Of a stretch of DNA of 64,000 nucleotides, positions 59,051-64,000 are shown one piece after another. The position numbers and the translations under genes are program-made. The notes below the pieces were generated by a model. It did not search any database. It was not told where the DNA came from and was given only the letters and a program-made list of their open reading frames with translations. The stretch's first letter is position 1. The number at the start of each line of letters is the position of its first letter. The stretch is from Gliomastix tumulicola (lineage: Eukaryota; Ascomycota; Sordariomycetes; Hypocreales; Bionectriaceae), in contig BCHX01000001.1 in assembly GCA_001599755.1 (NCBI GenBank), positions 2,480,001 to 2,544,000 of the forward strand, read 5' to 3'.

Positions 59051-59735
59051 ATGCTCGGACCCCCCGTCAACCTGCCCAAGTGGTGAGTAACTCCCTCTCT
59101 CTCCCCCCTGGTCAGCTTTTCAAAAGCATCCAAACCTCAAGTTCCCCCCCGCCCTCACAAGAGCGAGCGCCCGCCATGGCTGACCCCACGTGCCATGCTG
59201 CTGCTGCTGCCCTGCCAGGCTTGAGGAGAACTCGCACCTCCTGAAACCCCCGATCAACAATTACTGCGTCTACAACGACGACTTCGCCGTCATGATCGTC
59301 GGCGGGCCCAACGCCAGGACGGACTACCACATCAACCAGACGCCCGAGTGGTTCTACCAGTACAAGGGCGCCATGATGCTCAAGGTCGTCGACGAGGGCC
59401 AGTTCCGCGACGTCGTCATCCGCGAAGGGGACATGTTCCTGCTCCCCGGGAACACGCCGCACAACCCCGTGCGCTTCGCCGACACCGTCGGCGTCGTGCT
59501 CGAGCAGCGCCGCCCGGACGAGTCCGTCGACCGGCTGCGGTGGTACTGCGCCGAGGAAGGCTGCCGGGCCGTCGTGCACGAGGCGAGCTTCCACTGCACG
59601 GATCTGGGCACGCAGATCAAGGCGGCCGTTGAGGATTTCAAGGGGGATAATGAGAAGAGGCGGTGCGGGAAGTGCGGCGTGCTGGCTGACTCGGCGCCGA
59701 AGCCCGGGTCGATCAAGGATCCGAATCTGGGGTGA
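59051..59735 (+). CDS. BNA1: 3-hydroxyanthranilate 3,4-dioxygenase
   Basis: Two exons, 59051-59082 and 59219-59735 (intron 136 nt, GTGAGT...CCAG), 182 residues, full length for the cupin enzyme. It opens the ring of 3-hydroxyanthranilate to give the precursor of quinolinate in de novo NAD synthesis from tryptophan. Iron ligands are visible as His48 and Glu54 (TDYHINQTPEWFYQ) and His92 (PGNTPHNP). The substrate-binding and family block EQRRPDESVDRLRWYC is present. The C-terminal rubredoxin-like metal site is complete (WYCAEEGC near residues 156-163 and CGKCG near the end), as in fungal and bacterial rather than animal enzymes. It is convergent with the FAHD1-type gene, 167 bp apart. Confidence 0.95.
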
Positions 59736-59902
59736 GGGCAGCGGGAGGAAAGGGTGGATGGATGGATGAGTGATGCGTCGTCATGATACATGTATGAATG
59801 TATATATATATGGCCCCAGCAACGGTAGACTGAGGTCCCAATGAGTAAAAAATCTATCGATACAATGTCCACCACCACGTTCCATCGTTCAACCGGTTTC
59901 TC

Positions 59903-60720
59903 TTATGTCTCCTTGAACTCGTACGCGCTCGTCGACTCCTCGACCCCAATCTCAATCCTGCCCTCCTCCAGCTCCCGCCCACCGACGCTCACACCCGCCC
60001 GCATCACATCCCCGGGCACCACAGACCCGACGCCCGATGGCGTCCCCGTGAGCACAATGTCCCCCGGGTGCAGCGTCATGACGCGCGAGATGTCGCTCAG
60101 GATCCGGGGGATCCGGTAGATCATCAGCCCCGTGCTCCCGCGCTGCCTGTCCTTCCCGTTCACCTGCAGAAACAGCTCGGCGTCCTGCGGGTCCGGGATG
60201 GCCGACCTTGGGATCACGCCGCTCATGGGCAGGAACGTGTCGAAGCCCTTGGCGATGTCCCACGGCAGCCCCTTGCGCTTGGCCTCGTCCTGCGCGTTGC
60301 GCGCCGTCATGTCGATGGCCACGGCGTACGCGCCGATGGCGTCCAGGGCCGTCGCCTCGTCCTCCGGGTGCAGGTTGCGCAGCGCGCGGCCAATGACCAG
60401 CGCCAGCTCGACCTCGTAGTGCATGTTGATACCCTTCGGCCGCAGGCAAGGGCCCTCGCCGGGGAGCACGATGGACGAGGGCGGCTTGAGGAAGAAGAAG
60501 GGCTGCTTGGGCTTGGTGTTGTTGAGCTCGGCGATGTGTTCCCTACCGAGCATTATTAGTTAGTGTCTGTAGCAGGGACGAATGAGATGCAGAAGGGTGC
60601 TGCTGCTCCTGTGACCACCTACGCATAGTTCCGGCCTATGCAGACAACCTTGCCGGCCTGCTTGAGCTGCGAGGCCTGCGAGGCCACCGTGGCCATGGAG
60701 CGTCGAAGACCGAACAGCAT
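59903..60720 (-). CDS. fumarylacetoacetate-hydrolase-family protein (FAHD1 type)
   Basis: Two exons, 60720-60623 and 60542-59903, with an 80-nt intron (GTAGGT...GTAG), 245 residues. FAH fold with metal ligands Glu76 and Glu78 (HYEVELALVIG) and Asp110 (VAIDMTARN), and the GFDTFLPMSG, GDIVLTGTPSGVG blocks. FAHD1 enzymes hydrolyse acylpyruvates and decarboxylate oxaloacetate, usually in mitochondria. The N-terminus (MLFGLRRSMATVASQA) is basic and amphipathic and could be a targeting sequence; Met9 is an alternative start without it. Oxaloacetate decarboxylation would be the reverse of the pyruvate carboxylase reaction, but the genes are 41 kb apart and I see no regulatory link. Confidence 0.93.
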
Positions 60721-61395
60721 GGTGAATATGAGAATACTGTTCAGTGAAGGGACGTCTCTGCTGAGCTCAATTGGGGAATGTGAGAGCGTGAGTTGGCCGG
60801 TTGTTTTTCAGTGAAACTGAGGTGAAGCTTGGACGGGTGACAGCCGAGCTCAGGCTCCATAGCCGAGAGACGGAAGCGATAGTGTGGATGTTCCGCACTG
60901 CACAATTTACGTGGCACGGTACCTTTCCCCAAACAGCCGGAAACTCGGATTTCTAGGCCGATCTCGGAAACCCTCTGGACAGAGAACTCCATGTCACTCA
61001 CAATCAAAGGCAAACATTGCGGTGCGAAACCCATCTATGCCTTGTATCTTCATACTGTGTATCCCCGTAATGTGTCATGAACCATACCATGTATGGGACA
61101 CGCCTCCGTAGAGTCGCAGATATATGGGTACCAAGAAGAATAAAATACTTGCCGATTTGACTCCTATATTGCCCCTGCAGCAGACCGTCTTGTAATGAGA
61201 AATCTAGACGTCGAGAACCCCCCCTCCCCCGTTTTGCGCCAGGAAAGAAAGTCAAAAAGTCAAACTACACTAGGGAAATTCTATGGGACTAGAAAAGAGC
61301 AGTGAACCTCGGAGATTGTGCTCGCCAAACATCGCTTGAGCTCCTTTCGTTAAAATCGTGAAGGTCGACTGCGCGCCCGTCGATGATTAGATGAC
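60721..61395. other. spacer between the FAHD1-type gene and cullin-3
   Basis: 5' flank of the FAHD1-type gene and 3' flank of the cullin gene. No gene recognised. Confidence 0.5.
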
Positions 61396-64000
61396 TCAGG
61401 CCATGTAGCGGTACATAGCAAGCGCGCTGCCGTCATCGTCGATACGTTCCATGTACTCTCTGCCGATGAGGTCCTCGATTCTCCTCTTGATGAGGCCCAC
61501 GTCAGGCTTGAAGCGCCCAGCGAGTTGTGTGAGTACCTCGCTGACTAGCTGCGTATGGCTCAGCTCCTTGCGAGATCTATTCCAGCGTCAGCATGATACT
61601 CAAGGGGGTAGGGAGTCGATCGAAAGGGTGCTCTTACTTCATGGTTCGAACAATGGCCGCATCAATGACATGGCTTCTTTCCTGGGAGGTCTTGTCCTCC
61701 GTCAACTTCCGCTCCTGGCTGTCCTCAACTTTAGACACAGCGTTGATGATGGGCGCTTTGATCTTGATCGTCTTGCTCTGGAACGCTGCGTTGAAGGAGA
61801 ACGTGTCAGTCGGCTTGACGGACTTGGTCGGAGGTTCCTTGAGCAGGACTCGGGACTTGGGTGCTACAGCAATAGCGGTGAGAGTCCTCGCCAGGTCTGG
61901 CGTAGAGATGTTCGTCTTCTCCTGTATTTCCGCAAACGTCAACGACTGGCCCTCGGGCAGATCGTTGAAAAGGAGCATCACAACCATGCCAAACGTAGGC
62001 ACGTTGATCTCGTACCGCCGCTCCTTGGAAAGGACGCCTGGCTTGCCTGGAATCGCAGGGAAGGTACACTTGATATCCGCACTGCCTGTCGTTCCGATCC
62101 AGGTAAGCTTGCGGCCGTTGCGCTCGGACAGATAGTGCTGCTCGAAACTGGCTTGCAGACGTTCCACCTCCCGGGGGTAGGTGCAAGTCACCCGAGACCC
62201 TTCGCCGATCTGAGCCGTCCGACCCATGACCTCGGGGGGCCAGCAGTTTGTCGTCAGGACGTTGATATTGAGATCAATCTTCTTCGTTCCGTCGCCGGCC
62301 ATAGCCACGTGGTCGCGGTATTTCTTCGTGAGGTCCACTGATGTCGCCAGATCGCGAAACATGCCCTCAAACTTGCTGGTGAACTGTTGGCCCAACTCTT
62401 GCTTCATTCTCAGGATGATTTGCTTCTCCACGTCGTGGCTTTCCGACTTGCCGTGAAGGAGTCGCCTGGCAAGGTGTCTTTGGTAGTAGGTCTGGAACAG
62501 GTCACGGTCCTGCAGGTACCGGATGAGAATGATGGCCTTCTCCAGAACGGCGTCGACTTCGGCTTCTGTCTTGCCCCGGATGCCCCTTTTGAGACTGTCG
62601 TCGATGAACAGGGACACATACTCCGAACAGCGGCTGAAGACGTTGATGAACTCGGCGATGCTCTTTGTGAGAGCAGTCTCAATCAGCTTGTCCTCGGCAA
62701 AGCACGCTGTCCAGAGATGGTCGAACTTGTCCTTAAGCATGAGCACGTCATCCACCCACTTGATCGCTGCTGCCGTCTGCTGCGCCGCAGGGTTCAACGC
62801 CTTGGCCTTCTCGCCTTCAACTGCGGCCTCCTCGCCCTCGGCCTGGTTGATCGAGAAATCAGTGTTCCTGAGGACGACCTCAATCTCCATGCCGAGCTCG
62901 ACCACCCGTTTCGATAGGATAGCTTGAAGTGCCGTCTTGTTGCTGTCGACGCGCGCGATCAGGTTGTACAGGATGGAGAGATCGTCCACCTTGTCGTTGT
63001 CGACCATCACCCGCAAGCCACTGGCTTCCAGGTTGAGAAAGTCGTCCAAGTGCTTCTGGATCAGCTCTTCTTCGATAACCTGCGACACTTTCGGCAACGT
63101 CTCCAGCTCGATTGTCGTTCCGCACCGATCCGTCTCCTCATTTAGTCGACGCTCGGTATGGCGCAACCAAGCACTAGCATCACCCTCTCGAAGAAAGCGC
63201 TGGCACTCTTCTGCATAGAACTCCCGGCTCTTTCGCAAAAATTCTGCCTCAAAGTGGATGAGATACAGCTTCTCGCTCTCGCTTTCCTGCTGGTCTCTGT
63301 ACAGACAGTTCAGCATGCGGCTGCAGCTGCGAATCAACCCTCTGTCAATGACATCGCCATGCCTTTCCATGTCGATCTGGTCCAGCATGACATCCGTGAT
63401 GATCTTGATGACCATCTTATCCGAGGACGGCTCCAGACGAGACTGCAAGATGCGGTCGCGAAAGAGGGCTATCGTCGTCACGAAAATCGAAGCCTTGCCA
63501 CTCTCCGCCTGGAGGAAGCCTCGGTCAAGGTACATCAAGATATCTGTCGTCATATTCATAGACACGTTATGGTCGTCCCAGGTATCCCTAACGCCCCTCA
63601 GGAACTTCTCGCCCATTTGGCGCCTCTCGTTGGCCGAGGCTCGGGAGCCGTGGTCGGCATCGATGGTGACGAGGTTCCTGGTCACCAGCTTCTGGATGCG
63701 GGGGATGACGTTCTCGGCAAACCATCCCGACTCGAAATCCGTGACTTTTTGATATAAAACGTCACCTTTCTTCGTCAGGACGATCTTATACGCAGCTCGG
63801 TAGAGCTCCTCGAACGACAGTCGGCTGCAGTTCTTGTTATGAATGTCGCGGAGGGCCTCGCGCAACAGACCCCAGTAGATGTCGAATTCGGAGCCCTCGG
63901 CGGACGGTTGGTTCTGTGAGCGCTTCGAGTTAGCTAAGAGTTTCTTTCGTGCTTGTGCGAGAGTTCGCGGCCGTCGGCGGCGTCTTCTGGAGCGTGTCTC
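61396..64000 (-). CDS. cullin-3 type ubiquitin-ligase scaffold, 5' end beyond the window
   Basis: Partial gene on the minus strand. The last exon is 61576-61396, the intron 61637-61577 (61 nt), and the preceding large exon starts upstream of 63865. Cullin repeats begin with LREALRDIHNKN...LSFEELYRAAYKIVL, typical of CUL3. The cullin-homology domain contains the conserved KYRDHVAMAGDGTKKIDLNI...TTNCWPPEV block, and the winged-helix end is DLIGREYMERIDDDG, finishing YRYMA. The neddylation motif IVRTMKSRKEL is present; the codon of the acceptor Lys is split by the last intron (AA|A). Cullin-3 joins BTB adaptors to RBX1/E2. Upstream of NQPSAEGSEFDIYWG a possible acceptor (CACAG at about 63933) is seen, yet the frame stays open to the window edge and no GT donor lies between, so the true first exon is outside or the segment is coding. 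Confidence 0.9.

Noticed and set aside
61451..62341. 296-codon plus-strand open frame opposite cullin-3
   Set aside because: Antisense shadow of conserved cullin coding sequence.

Overview
This window is nuclear DNA from a filamentous ascomycete, most likely a Sordariomycete. The genes carry short introns of about 55-80 nt with GTAAGT/GTACGT-like donors. Intergenic spacers are long, coding sequence is GC-rich, and the families are typical Pezizomycotina ones (fibroin-3-like membrane protein, RCR, BEM46 hydrolase, WSC-linked copper radical oxidase, LYAR-type nucleolar protein). I see no tRNA, rRNA, CRISPR array, phage or intact transposon. All exon models were assembled by eye from splice signals, reading phase and family knowledge; no transcript evidence was available.

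Layout, left to right. 0.9-2.2 kb: STIMATE-type membrane protein (+). 2.9-4.6 kb: fibroin-3-like single-pass protein (-). 7.1-7.75 kb: RCR-type single-pass protein (-). 10.5-11.2 kb: small unrecognised protein (-). 14.1-18.4 kb: cytosolic pyruvate carboxylase in 12 exons, two of them only 8 and 12 nt (-). 22.0-22.75 kb: mitochondrial pyruvate carrier subunit MPC1 (-). 23.4-25.5 kb: secreted type-B carboxylesterase (-). 26.7-30.95 kb: very large secreted five-WSC-domain copper radical oxidase (-). 35.9-39.4 kb: NF-X1-type zinc-finger/R3H protein (+). 40.4-41.7 kb: BEM46/ABHD13-type hydrolase (-). 46.2-48.3 kb: LYAR-type zinc-finger protein with a 735-nt first intron (+). 49.0-50.2 kb: PEX10 (-), divergent from an EXS-domain ERD1-like protein at 50.9-52.2 kb (+). 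53.9-55.5 kb: disordered protein of unknown role (+). 56.1-57.4 kb: Nudix CoA diphosphatase-like protein (+). 57.7-58.5 kb: CTR copper transporter (-), divergent from 3-hydroxyanthranilate 3,4-dioxygenase at 59.05-59.7 kb (+). 59.9-60.7 kb: FAHD1-type hydrolase (-). 61.4 kb to the right edge: cullin-3 (-), 5' incomplete.

The clearest functional neighbourhood is pyruvate carboxylase beside MPC1: one carboxylates cytosolic pyruvate to oxaloacetate, the other passes pyruvate into mitochondria. The rest is mainly housekeeping. I did not find a convincing new multi-gene system. The most unusual items are the pyruvate carboxylase micro-exons, the 1345-residue five-WSC oxidase with its repeat-built linker, a degenerate purine-rich repeat in the MPC1 promoter, a cluster of copper-element-like motifs in front of the CTR gene, a shared tail motif between two neighbouring membrane-protein genes, and two gene-free divergent spacers of 4.5-4.9 kb.
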